NCBI RefSeq assembly: GCF_016773205.1 | Contig: NZ_JAETWB010000002.1 | Span: 310,001-374,000 of the forward strand | DNA from: Belnapia arida | GTDB lineage: Bacteria > Pseudomonadota > Alphaproteobacteria > Acetobacterales > Acetobacteraceae | Direction of reading: 5' to 3' | DNA length: 64,000 bases | Shown here: positions 9,821 to 18,042 of the stretch, in pieces | Numbering within the stretch: position 1 is the first letter of the stretch | Layout of the letters: each line of letters starts with the position of its first letter | Made by a program: the position numbers and the translations under genes | The notes under the pieces: model-generated | The model's input: the letters and a program-made list of their open reading frames with translations, nothing else | Databases searched by the model: none | What the model was told of the DNA's origin: nothing

Positions 9821-10292
9821 CTTCGCTTCCGATACGACCTTGGGCTGCTCGGGTTGAGCTCACACCATTACGAATACTGCGGTTGGCGAGAGGCCCGCTG
9901 GCGCGCACGGGCAACCCGGAGCAGCAGCCGTGATTGTCGCGCATCGAATTGAAGTCGAGGTTAAGGCGCGTCGGGGCGGCCCGCCTGCACAGGACACGGC
10001 ACAACCTTGGCAGCCGCAGCGCTCCTGACGGCCAGCCCCGCTCTGCATTCCCGCACATGCCGAGGATCCGGAAGGGCCAATTCTTTCCGCCCTCCCTGTA
10101 GCGATCCGACGGGGGCCGGCCTGACCGCCAAGCCGATATCATGATGGACCGGCGCTAAAGACCTAAAACCCTAAACTCCTGGCGAACCTCCAACCGCAAC
10201 AACACCTTCCCCGCCTCCATCCTCAAATCTCGAAGCATTGAAGCCTCCGCATCCCCCACAAGCCCCCTCGCCAGCCGCCCCTCATTGCGGCA
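9821..10292. other. Long intergenic region before the ClC gene
   Basis: These 472 bases separate the divergent chemotaxis receptor and ClC genes and should hold both promoters. I see no convincing gene. The part from about 10155 to 10290 is unusual: the forward strand is almost free of G and rich in C and A, and its reverse complement holds a short open frame ending at 10155 (residues KVLLRLEVRQEFRVLGL before the stop) without a convincing start or ribosome-binding site. Confidence 0.5.
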
Positions 10293-12086
10293 ATGACACC
10301 TGGCATGACCACGCTCGCCCTTCCCCGCCGCGTGCTGCTGCTGCGCCGCTGGACCCACCTGGCGACGCGCGCCCGCGGCTGGGTCCGCGGCAGCGAGGTC
10401 GCGGTCGTCGGTCTCGCCGTGCTGATCGGCATCGCCGTCGGCCTCCTCGCCTGGGGGATGGGCGCCGCCGCCCATGGCCTGCAACGCCTGCTCTACGGAC
10501 TGGAACCGCATCTCCGCCTATCCGCCGCCACGGGCCTGCCCACCTGGCAACTCCTGCTGGTCCCCTGCCTCGGCGGCCTGGCGCTGGCCGGGCTGAACCG
10601 CATCATTCGCCGCTGGCGCCCGCGCGCCCCCGTCGATCCGATCGAGGCCAATGCGCTCCGCGGCGGCCGCCTTTCGCTGACGGACGGCGTGGTGGTCGGC
10701 GCCCAGACGGTGCTCTCCAACGGCGTCGGCGCCTCGGTCGGGCTGGAGGCGGGCTACACGCAGATGGGCGGCGGCCTCGCCTCCCGCCTCGGCCGCGCCT
10801 TCTCGCTGCGCCGCGGCGACCTGCGCATCCTGGTCGGCGCCGGCACCGCGGGCGCCATCGGCGCCGCCTTCAACGCCCCGCTGACCGGCGCCTTCTACGC
10901 CTTCGAGCTGGTGATCGGCACCTACAGCATCGCCGCCCTCTTCCCGGTAGTGGCGAGCGCCGTCAGCGCCGTCCTCGTCGCCCGGGCCCTCGAGGCCGGC
11001 ACTTATGCGGTGGAGACGGCGGCGCCAAGCGTCGTCGATCCGGTCTACTACCCGCTCGCCCTGCTGGTCGGTGCCCTCTCCGGCCTCGGCGGCATCGCTC
11101 TGATGCGCGGCGTCGGCCTCACCGAGGGCCTGCTCGCCCGCTTCATCCCCTCGGCGACGCTTCGGCTGATGGCGGGCGGCCTCGCGGTCGGCGGGCTGGC
11201 GCTGATCTCGCCGATCGCCCTCTCCGCCGGCCATGGCGCGCTGCACATGGCCTTCATGACCGAGGCGCCGGCCTGGCCCGTCCTCGCCCTGCTGGTGGTG
11301 AAGGCCATGGCCTCCATCCTCTCGCTCGGCAGCGGCTTCCGCGGCGGGCTGTTCTTCGCCTCGCTGCTGATCGGCGCGCTCGGCGGCAAGCTCTTCGCCG
11401 CCGTGCTGGCGGTGGTCTCGCCGCCCGGCCCGGACCCGCTGATCCTCGCCATCGTCGGAATGAGCGCCTTCGGCGCCGCCGTCATCGGCGCGCCGCTGGC
11501 GATGACCTTCCTGGCGCTGGAGACCACCGGCAGCCTCGCCGTCACCGGCCCGGTGCTGGCCGCGGTCGCCGTCTCCGGCCTGATCGTGCGCCGGCTTTTC
11601 GGCTATTCCTTCGCCACTTGGCGCTTCCACCTGCGCGGCGAGACGATCCGCAGCGCCCACGACATCGGCTGGGTGAACGACCTTACCGTCGGCAGCCTGA
11701 TGCGGCGCGAGGTGCAGACGGCGCCGCTGACCATGGAGCTCGCCGCCTTCCGCGGGCGCTTCCCTCTCGGCGCGGTGAGCCGGGCGGTGGTGCTGGGCGA
11801 GGGCGGCCGCTATGCGGGTATCGTCTCGGTGCCGGAGGCCCATGCCGCCTCGCCCGAGGCCAGCATCGAGAGCCTGCTGCACCTGACCGACCGCGTGCTG
11901 CTGCCGAGCATGAACGCCCGCATCGCCATGTCTGCCTTCGAGGCGGCCGAGGCGGAGGCGATGGCAGTGGTGGACGGGCCCGGCCGCCGCGTCATCGGCC
12001 TGCTGACCGAAGCCCACCTCCTCCGCCGCTATGGCGAAGAAGTGGAGAAGCGACGCCACGAGGAAAGCGGCATCGCCTCTGCCTGA
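10293..12086 (+). CDS. ClC-type chloride channel/antiporter with CBS pair
   Basis: A 597-residue protein with a ClC core of about 10-12 membrane segments (residues 40-450) and a soluble C-terminal part that looks like a CBS pair. The selectivity-filter region reads SNGVGASVGLEAGYTQ, which keeps the gating glutamate position of the family's GxxGREGP motif but differs around it; the later loops GSGFRGGLFFASLLIGALGG and GAPLAMTFLALETTG also match the family. ClC proteins with this glutamate are generally Cl-/H+ exchangers, while others are channels; which applies here is not settled. A second ATG lies 12 bases inside the chosen start. It converges with a small gene, touching its stop. Confidence 0.9.
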   Translation: MTPGMTTLALPRRVLLLRRWTHLATRARGWVRGSEVAVVGLAVLIGIAVGLLAWGMGAAAHGLQRLLYGLEPHLRLSAATGLPTWQLLLVPCLGGLALAGLNRIIRRWRPRAPVDPIEANALRGGRLSLTDGVVVGAQTVLSNGVGASVGLEAGYTQMGGGLASRLGRAFSLRRGDLRILVGAGTAGAIGAAFNAPLTGAFYAFELVIGTYSIAALFPVVASAVSAVLVARALEAGTYAVETAAPSVVDPVYYPLALLVGALSGLGGIALMRGVGLTEGLLARFIPSATLRLMAGGLAVGGLALISPIALSAGHGALHMAFMTEAPAWPVLALLVVKAMASILSLGSGFRGGLFFASLLIGALGGKLFAAVLAVVSPPGPDPLILAIVGMSAFGAAVIGAPLAMTFLALETTGSLAVTGPVLAAVAVSGLIVRRLFGYSFATWRFHLRGETIRSAHDIGWVNDLTVGSLMRREVQTAPLTMELAAFRGRFPLGAVSRAVVLGEGGRYAGIVSVPEAHAASPEASIESLLHLTDRVLLPSMNARIAMSAFEAAEAEAMAVVDGPGRRVIGLLTEAHLLRRYGEEVEKRRHEESGIASA

Positions 12087-12368
12087 CTACTCCTGGGCCA
12101 GCCCCGCCGTGCTGTCCTTCTTGCCGAGCCCGGTCGCGCGGTCCTCTTCCTGCCCGGCGCCCTCGGGGCCGTTGTCATCCGGCACCCCGCCCTTGACGCC
12201 GATATTCACCGGCCCGCCCGGCGCCTTCGCATCGGTGCGGTTGTTGTTTTCGCCCGGCGAGGGCTTGTACTGATGGGTCTTGTCCCGCTGCGGCGCCTGC
12301 GGGCCATGGCTGCTGGTCAGGTTCTCTTGCGGCTCGATATTGCTGCGGCGATCGGGTTCCGGCGGCAT
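12087..12368 (-). CDS. Small hydrophilic hypothetical protein
   Basis: A 93-residue very polar protein rich in Pro, Gly, Asp, Glu, Asn and Gln, with no hydrophobic segment and probably no fold of its own. The start at 12368 is chosen because GGAAGAAGAGAG lies just before the ATG; the frame can be extended 20 residues upstream but without a ribosome-binding site. It lies 57 bases downstream of glnD on the same strand and its stop touches the stop of the ClC gene. I recognise no family; polar low-complexity proteins of this size are sometimes stress-related, which is only a guess. Confidence 0.55.
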   Translation of the reverse strand: MPPEPDRRSNIEPQENLTSSHGPQAPQRDKTHQYKPSPGENNNRTDAKAPGGPVNIGVKGGVPDDNGPEGAGQEEDRATGLGKKDSTAGLAQE

Positions 12369-12424
12369 GGGCGTCTCTCTTCTTCCTGGGTTCGGAAGAG
12401 CCAACGCAGCAGCCGCCCGCGGGA

Positions 12425-15241
12425 TCATGCGGGGTCGGCAGCCGCCCGCGGGTTGACGGCGACCATGCCGCCGCCCTCGCTCCCCGGCGGCGTCAGCGCC
12501 GCCTCCACCGCCCGGCGCAATGGGGCGAGCTTCCGCTCGTTCTCCACCTTCAGGCCGAAGACATCCTTCACGTAGAAGACATCGACCGCCCGCACGCCAT
12601 AGGTCGTGATATGGGCCGAGGCGATCTGCAGCCCCTGGTCGCTGATCGCCGCCGTCACGTCATGCAGCAGACCCGGCCGGTCGCGCCCGTTCACCTCGAT
12701 GACGGTGTGGGTATTGCTCGCATGGTTGTCGAAGACGACGCGCGGCGGAACGGTGACGGCCCGCAGCCGAGCCGGCTCCCGCCGCACCTTGCGGATCTCG
12801 TCGCGCAGCCTGAGCCGCCCCGACAGCGCCTGCTCGATCAGCACGGAAAGCCGCGCGAGGCGGTGCGGCGCATCGAAGGCGCCGCCCATCGCGTCCTGCA
12901 CCCAGAAGGTGTCGAGCGCCATGCCGTTGGTCAGCGTGTGGATCCGCGCATCGACGATGCTGGCGCCTGCGACGGCAAGCGCACCCGCGATGCGGCTGAA
13001 CAGGCCGGGATGGTCGGCGGCATAGATCGTCACCTCCGTCACGGCCCGCGCTTCCATCACCCGCGTCCGCACGGTGAGGGGCGCCTGCACCGATTCCGCC
13101 TCGCGGATCAGCGCGGCATGGCGCGCATGGGTCTCCGCATCGAAGGAAAGCCAGTAGCCGGGATAGCCGAGCGAGAGGAACCGCTCCCGGTCCGCCGCCG
13201 GCCAGGCTTCCAGCATGGCACCCGCCGCATCCCGCGCGCGGGCCACGCGCACGTCGCGCTCCGGCACGGAGAGGCCGCCGGCCAAGACTTCCGCCACGCG
13301 CCAATAGACCTCGCGCAGCAGCGTCGCCTTCCAGCCGTTCCAGACCTTGGGCCCGACCGCGCGCATGTCGCAGACCGTCAGCACCAGTAGCAGGCGAAGC
13401 CGCTCCGGCGACTGCACCAGGTCGGCGATGTCGAGGATGGTCTTCGGATCCTCGATGTCGCGCTTGAAGGCAGTCTGGCTGACCAGCAGGTGGTGCAGCA
13501 CGAGCCAGGAGACCGTTTCCGTCTCCTCCGAGGTCAGGCCGAGCTTCGGGCAGATCTCGGTGGCGATGCGCGCGCCGAGTTCCGAATGGTCGCCGCCGCG
13601 GCCCTTGGCGATGTCGTGCAGCAGGCAGGCGGCATAGAGCGCACGGCGGGACTGCAGCTGGCCGATCAGCTCGCTCGCCACCGGCGCCACCTCGCCCAGC
13701 TCGCCCCGCTCGATCTGCTGGAGGACGCCGATCGCCTCGATCGTGTGCTCGTCGACGGTGAAGACATGGTAGGTGTCGAACTGCATCAGCCCGACGATGC
13801 GCGCCCAGTCGGGGACGAAGCGCGAGAGGAACCCCGTCTCGTTCATCAGCCGCAGCCAGAGCGCGGCATCGCGCCCGGTGAGGATGTCGAGGAAGAGGGT
13901 GTTCGCCTCCGCCTGGCCGCGCAGCACGGCGGCGTGGTGCGCGTTGCGGATCAGCGCGCGGATGGCAAGCGGATGGATCTCCAGCTTCCGGTCGCGTGCC
14001 GCCTTGACGATGCGGAGCATCAGCACCGGCTCGCGCGAGAAGTCGCGGTTGGGCGGCGCCGCCACCAGCTTGCCGTCGGCCAGCGCCAGGCCGGCCTCGG
14101 CCAGCGACGCATCGCCCTGGCGGCGGAGGGCAGGGGCCCCGAGCACCGCGCGCTCGATCGCCGGCTCCAGCACCCGCGTCAGCCGCAGCACGTCCCTGAC
14201 CGTCAGGAACAGGTGCTTCATGAAGCGCTCGACGCCGTTCTGCCGGCCGCGCGGCGTGTAGCCCATGCGCGCGCCGACCACGGGCTGGAAGTCGAAGGTC
14301 AGCCGCTCCTCCGCCCGCCCGGCGACGTAATGGAGGTGGAAGCGGACGGTCCAGAGGAAATTCCAGGCGCGGCGGATGGCGCGCGCCTCATGCTCGGTGA
14401 TGAGGCCGCCGCCCGGGCTGTCCTCGCCGACCAGCTCCGGCATGCGCTGGGTGCCGAAGGCATAGCGGGCCAGCCAGTACAGGGTTTGCAGGTCGCGCAA
14501 CCCGCCGCGCCCCTCCTTGACATGAGGCTCGACCAGGAAAGGGCTGTCGCCGTAGCGGGCATGGCGCCCGGCCCGCTCCTGCCGCTTGGCGGCGAGGAAG
14601 GGGCCGAGGCCGCGTTCCTTCCGCGCGGCGTCGAAGGCAATGCCGAAGCGCTCGAAGACCGGCCGCTCGCCGACCAGGAAGCGGGCATCGACGAGGGCGG
14701 TGAGCACGGTCGCGTCGCGCCCGGCCTCCTCCATGCAGTCGCGGATGCTGCGCGTTGCATGGCCGACCTTCAACCCGAGATCCCAGAGCAGGTAGAGGAT
14801 GAACTCCACCACCCGCTGCGCCCTCGGCCCCGCCTGACCATCGGTGAGGAAGAGCAGGTCGATGTCGGAGAAGGGCGCCAGCACGCCGCGTCCATAGCCG
14901 CCGGTTGCGACGAGGGCGAAGGGTGCCTCGGCCTCCTCCGCCGCGTTGCGCGGCGGAACCATGGCGAGGGCATAGGCGTGGATGGCGCTCATCAGCCCAT
15001 CGGCCAGCGCGGCCAGCCAGCGCGCGGCGGGCAGGCCGTCGAGCTCATGGCTCTCGAAGGCGTCCTGCACCCGGCCTTGGATGCGGCCGAGATGGCCGCG
15101 CAACAGATCGAGGGCCTGTTCGCGCCGCAGGGGGCCCGCCACCAGCTCGGCGATCAGGTCCGGAAGGACCCCGGGCGCATCGGCCGGGGTAGAGGGCCGG
15201 GGGGAGGGGCCCCGGGCCTGGAAGGTCGCCGCTTCGGTCAT
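12425..15241 (-). CDS. glnD: Bifunctional [PII] uridylyltransferase/UR enzyme GlnD
   Basis: A 938-residue protein with the full GlnD order. First comes a nucleotidyltransferase domain with GGYGRGVLAPFSDIDLLFL (about residues 110-130) supplying the GG and DxD catalytic motifs. Then a GlnD-linker domain, an HD phosphohydrolase domain with ACLLHDIAKGRGGDHSELG (about residues 535-555), and two C-terminal ACT domains (TEVTIYAADHPGLFSRIAGA and HTVIEVNGRDRPGLLHDV). GlnD adds UMP to PII when glutamine is low and removes it when glutamine is high, setting nitrogen status. The ATG at 15241 is preferred over a longer frame because the extra upstream residues are compositionally shadow-like. It follows mutS by 20 bases and is probably co-transcribed. 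Confidence 0.96.
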   Translation of the reverse strand: MTEAATFQARGPSPRPSTPADAPGVLPDLIAELVAGPLRREQALDLLRGHLGRIQGRVQDAFESHELDGLPAARWLAALADGLMSAIHAYALAMVPPRNAAEEAEAPFALVATGGYGRGVLAPFSDIDLLFLTDGQAGPRAQRVVEFILYLLWDLGLKVGHATRSIRDCMEEAGRDATVLTALVDARFLVGERPVFERFGIAFDAARKERGLGPFLAAKRQERAGRHARYGDSPFLVEPHVKEGRGGLRDLQTLYWLARYAFGTQRMPELVGEDSPGGGLITEHEARAIRRAWNFLWTVRFHLHYVAGRAEERLTFDFQPVVGARMGYTPRGRQNGVERFMKHLFLTVRDVLRLTRVLEPAIERAVLGAPALRRQGDASLAEAGLALADGKLVAAPPNRDFSREPVLMLRIVKAARDRKLEIHPLAIRALIRNAHHAAVLRGQAEANTLFLDILTGRDAALWLRLMNETGFLSRFVPDWARIVGLMQFDTYHVFTVDEHTIEAIGVLQQIERGELGEVAPVASELIGQLQSRRALYAACLLHDIAKGRGGDHSELGARIATEICPKLGLTSEETETVSWLVLHHLLVSQTAFKRDIEDPKTILDIADLVQSPERLRLLLVLTVCDMRAVGPKVWNGWKATLLREVYWRVAEVLAGGLSVPERDVRVARARDAAGAMLEAWPAADRERFLSLGYPGYWLSFDAETHARHAALIREAESVQAPLTVRTRVMEARAVTEVTIYAADHPGLFSRIAGALAVAGASIVDARIHTLTNGMALDTFWVQDAMGGAFDAPHRLARLSVLIEQALSGRLRLRDEIRKVRREPARLRAVTVPPRVVFDNHASNTHTVIEVNGRDRPGLLHDVTAAISDQGLQIASAHITTYGVRAVDVFYVKDVFGLKVENERKLAPLRRAVEAALTPPGSEGGGMVAVNPRAAADPA

Positions 15242-15261
15242 TCCCCTCAGCCTAACGCGAG

Positions 15262-17904
15262 TTAAGCGCGGTTGACAGCGCCATCCATGAGGCTTCTGAG
15301 ATGATAGACCGTCTCCTGCGCCTCGCGCGGCGAGAGGTTGTCCAGGTCGAGGGCGGCGAGCGCGGCCAGCACCGGATGGCCCGGTGCCGGGTCGGCGGGG
15401 CGGGCGAAGAGCGGCATTTCCTCGGCCAGGGGATCGAGGCCGCGCGCCCGCTCCTCCAGCGAGGCCAGCACCTGGCCGGCGCGGGCGAGCACGGCGCGTG
15501 GCACGCCGGCGAGCTTCGCCACATGCAGGCCCCAGCTCCGCTCCGCCGAGCCGGGTGCGACGCTGTGCAGGAAGACGACCTCGCCCCGCCATTCGCGCAC
15601 GCGCATCGTCGCCAGCTGCAACTCCGGCAGCTTGCCCGCGAGCGCCGTCAGCTCGTGGAAATGGGTGGCGAAGATGGTGCGGCAGCGGGTGCGGTCGTGC
15701 AGCGCCTCGAGCACCGCCCAGGCGATGGCGAGCCCGTCCCAGGTCGCGGTGCCGCGCCCGACCTCATCGAGCACGACGAGCGAGCGCGGGCCGGCGAGAT
15801 TCAGGATCGCCGCCGTTTCCGCCATCTCCACCATGAAGGTGGACCGCCCGCCGGCCAGGTCGTCCGAGGCGCCGACGCGCGAGAACAGCCGGTCGGTCAG
15901 GCCGATCCGCGCCCGCTCGGCCGGGATGAAGAGCCCGGCCTGGGCGAGCACGACGAAGAGCGCATTCTGCCTGAGGAAGGTGGACTTGCCCGCCATGTTC
16001 GGCCCGGTCAGCAGGCAGATGCGCCCGCCGGCCGAGAGGTCGCAGTCATTCGGGACGAAGGCGCCGCTGCGGCTGCGCGCGAGCGCCGCGGCGACGACAG
16101 GGTGGCGGCCGGCGGCGATGGCGAAGTCGGGCCGCTCGGTGACCTCCGGCCGGCACCAGCCGCCGTCGGAGGCGAGTTCGGCGGCGGCGGCCTGGATGTC
16201 GATCTCGGCCAGCGCCTCGGCCGCGCGGGCGATGCCGGCTGCGGCCGCGAGGCACAGGCCGCGGAGGTGGCGGGTGATCAGCTTCTCGCGCCGCGAGGCT
16301 TCGTCGGCCGCTTCGGAGAGCCGGCGGTCGAGGCCGGCCAGCGCCGCGCAGGTGAAGCGTACGCCGTTCGCCATGGTCTGCCGGTGGATCGGGGCGAAGT
16401 CGCCGCTGGCCTTGGATGGCGGGTCGCGCAGCAGCTTCTCGCCCGCGGCGGCAGGCAGTTCGGCGAGGTAGCCGAATTGCTGGTGGTGGCGGATCTTCAG
16501 CGCGGCGACGCCCCAGGCCTGGCAGAGGTCGAGCTGCAGGGCGGCGATGGCGCCGCGCGCATCGTCCCGCAGCCGGCGCAGCGCATCGAGCTGCCCGTCA
16601 TAGCCGGAGGCGACGATGCCGGCATCGTCGAGCCGCGCCGGCAGGCTCTCGGCCAGGGCACGAGCGAGTTCCGGCGCCGGGTCGGGCGATGGGCACAGCG
16701 CGGCGGCGGCGTTGGCGAGCAGGGGCGGCAACTCGGCCTGCGCCAGCGCCTCGGCGATGGCGGTGGCGCGGGCGAGGCCGTCGCGGATGGCGGCGAGGTC
16801 GCGCGGGGCGAAACGGTCGAGGGAAAGGCGGCCCAGCGCCCGGGCCATGTCCGGCGCGCCCTTCAAGGCGGCGCGGATGGCGCCGCGCAGCGCGGGCGCG
16901 GCGAGCAGGGCGGCGACGGCATCGTGCCGGGCGCGGATCGGCGCCGCCTCGGCCAGCGGGCAGGCGAGGCGGGCGGCGAGCAGCCGGCTGCCGGCCGCCG
17001 TCACGCAGCGGTCGACGGCGCCGAGCAGGCAGTCGCGGGCGCTGCCGCGCTCCGAGCGGAGGATCTCGAGGCTGCGGCGCGTGGCGGCATCCATCTGCAG
17101 CACGCCCTGGCTGCCACGCGGCACCGGGCGGGAGAGATGGGCCAGCGCCTCGCTGTTGGCGCCCTTCTGCGTCGCCTTCAGGTAGCCGAGCGCCATGGCG
17201 GCGGCGGCGATTTCGGCCGCATGGTACTCGCCGAACCCGTCCAGCGTGCCGACGCCATAGGCCTCGGCGACGCGGCGGGCGGCATCGCGCGGAACCAGCG
17301 TTTCCACCGCGCCGGGGAGGGCGAGGGCGGCCGGGGCCAGAACCTCGGAGGGTTCGAGCCGGGCGAGCAGGGCGTGCAGGTCGGCCGGGGCCAGAGTTTC
17401 GGTCTCGAAGGCGCCGGTCGAGAGGTCGAGCCAGGCTGCGCCCAGCTTCTCCTCCCCGGGCGCCAGCGCCAGCAGCCAGGCGGGGCGGGCGGCCTCCAGC
17501 AGCGTCTCCTCGGTCACTGTCCCCGGAGTGACGAGGCGGACCACCTCGCGCCGCACGGCAGGAGCCTTGCGGCGCTTGGCCTCCTCCGGCGTCTCCATCT
17601 GCTCGCAGATGGCGACGCGGAAGCCGCGGCGGATCAGCCGGGCCAGGTAGCTCTCGTGGCTATGGGCGGGGACGCCGCACATCGGAATCTTCTGGCCCTG
17701 GTGCTCGCCGCGAAAGGTCAGCGCGATGTCGAGCGCCTCCGACGCCGCCTCGGCATCGGCGAAGAACAGCTCGAAGAAGTCGCCCATGCGGAAGAAAAGC
17801 AGGGCATCGGGATGGTCCGCCTTGGCGGCGAACCATTGCGCCATGGCAGGCGAGGCGCCCTCGGCGGTCGGCGGGCGGGGAGAGGGGTCAGGCAGGCTGT
17901 CCAT
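15262..17904 (-). CDS. mutS: DNA mismatch repair ATPase MutS
   Basis: An 880-residue protein of normal MutS length. The mismatch-reading N-terminal motif is present in FRMGDFFELFFADAEAASEA (Phe-x-Glu pair), followed by connector, lever and clamp domains. The ATPase has Walker A TGPNMAGKSTFLRQ at about residue 635 and Walker B LVVLDEVGRGTATWDG. MutS binds mismatches and recruits MutL. The gene leads a reverse-strand unit with glnD; it is divergent from maeB, with 138 bases between the two starts. Confidence 0.97.
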   Translation of the reverse strand: MDSLPDPSPRPPTAEGASPAMAQWFAAKADHPDALLFFRMGDFFELFFADAEAASEALDIALTFRGEHQGQKIPMCGVPAHSHESYLARLIRRGFRVAICEQMETPEEAKRRKAPAVRREVVRLVTPGTVTEETLLEAARPAWLLALAPGEEKLGAAWLDLSTGAFETETLAPADLHALLARLEPSEVLAPAALALPGAVETLVPRDAARRVAEAYGVGTLDGFGEYHAAEIAAAAMALGYLKATQKGANSEALAHLSRPVPRGSQGVLQMDAATRRSLEILRSERGSARDCLLGAVDRCVTAAGSRLLAARLACPLAEAAPIRARHDAVAALLAAPALRGAIRAALKGAPDMARALGRLSLDRFAPRDLAAIRDGLARATAIAEALAQAELPPLLANAAAALCPSPDPAPELARALAESLPARLDDAGIVASGYDGQLDALRRLRDDARGAIAALQLDLCQAWGVAALKIRHHQQFGYLAELPAAAGEKLLRDPPSKASGDFAPIHRQTMANGVRFTCAALAGLDRRLSEAADEASRREKLITRHLRGLCLAAAAGIARAAEALAEIDIQAAAAELASDGGWCRPEVTERPDFAIAAGRHPVVAAALARSRSGAFVPNDCDLSAGGRICLLTGPNMAGKSTFLRQNALFVVLAQAGLFIPAERARIGLTDRLFSRVGASDDLAGGRSTFMVEMAETAAILNLAGPRSLVVLDEVGRGTATWDGLAIAWAVLEALHDRTRCRTIFATHFHELTALAGKLPELQLATMRVREWRGEVVFLHSVAPGSAERSWGLHVAKLAGVPRAVLARAGQVLASLEERARGLDPLAEEMPLFARPADPAPGHPVLAALAALDLDNLSPREAQETVYHLRSLMDGAVNRA

Positions 17905-18042
17905 CCCCTCTGTCTAGACCGGCGCCGGCCTCTTCGCAGCCGCAAACCCGCGGACTTCACGAAGCGAGCCATGGCTGCAAGACTGGCTCCTCACAGGGGG
18001 CAGGCGGATGCGCCGCCGCAACGGGTTTCGGGGAGAACGGCC

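Noticed and set aside
15242-15592. 117-residue extension upstream of GlnD
   Set aside because: It overlaps mutS, is low-complexity, and the ATG at 15241 fits the usual GlnD start.
15301-18042. Long upstream extension of the malic enzyme frame
   Set aside because: It is the antisense shadow of mutS; homology begins at the ATG at 18043.
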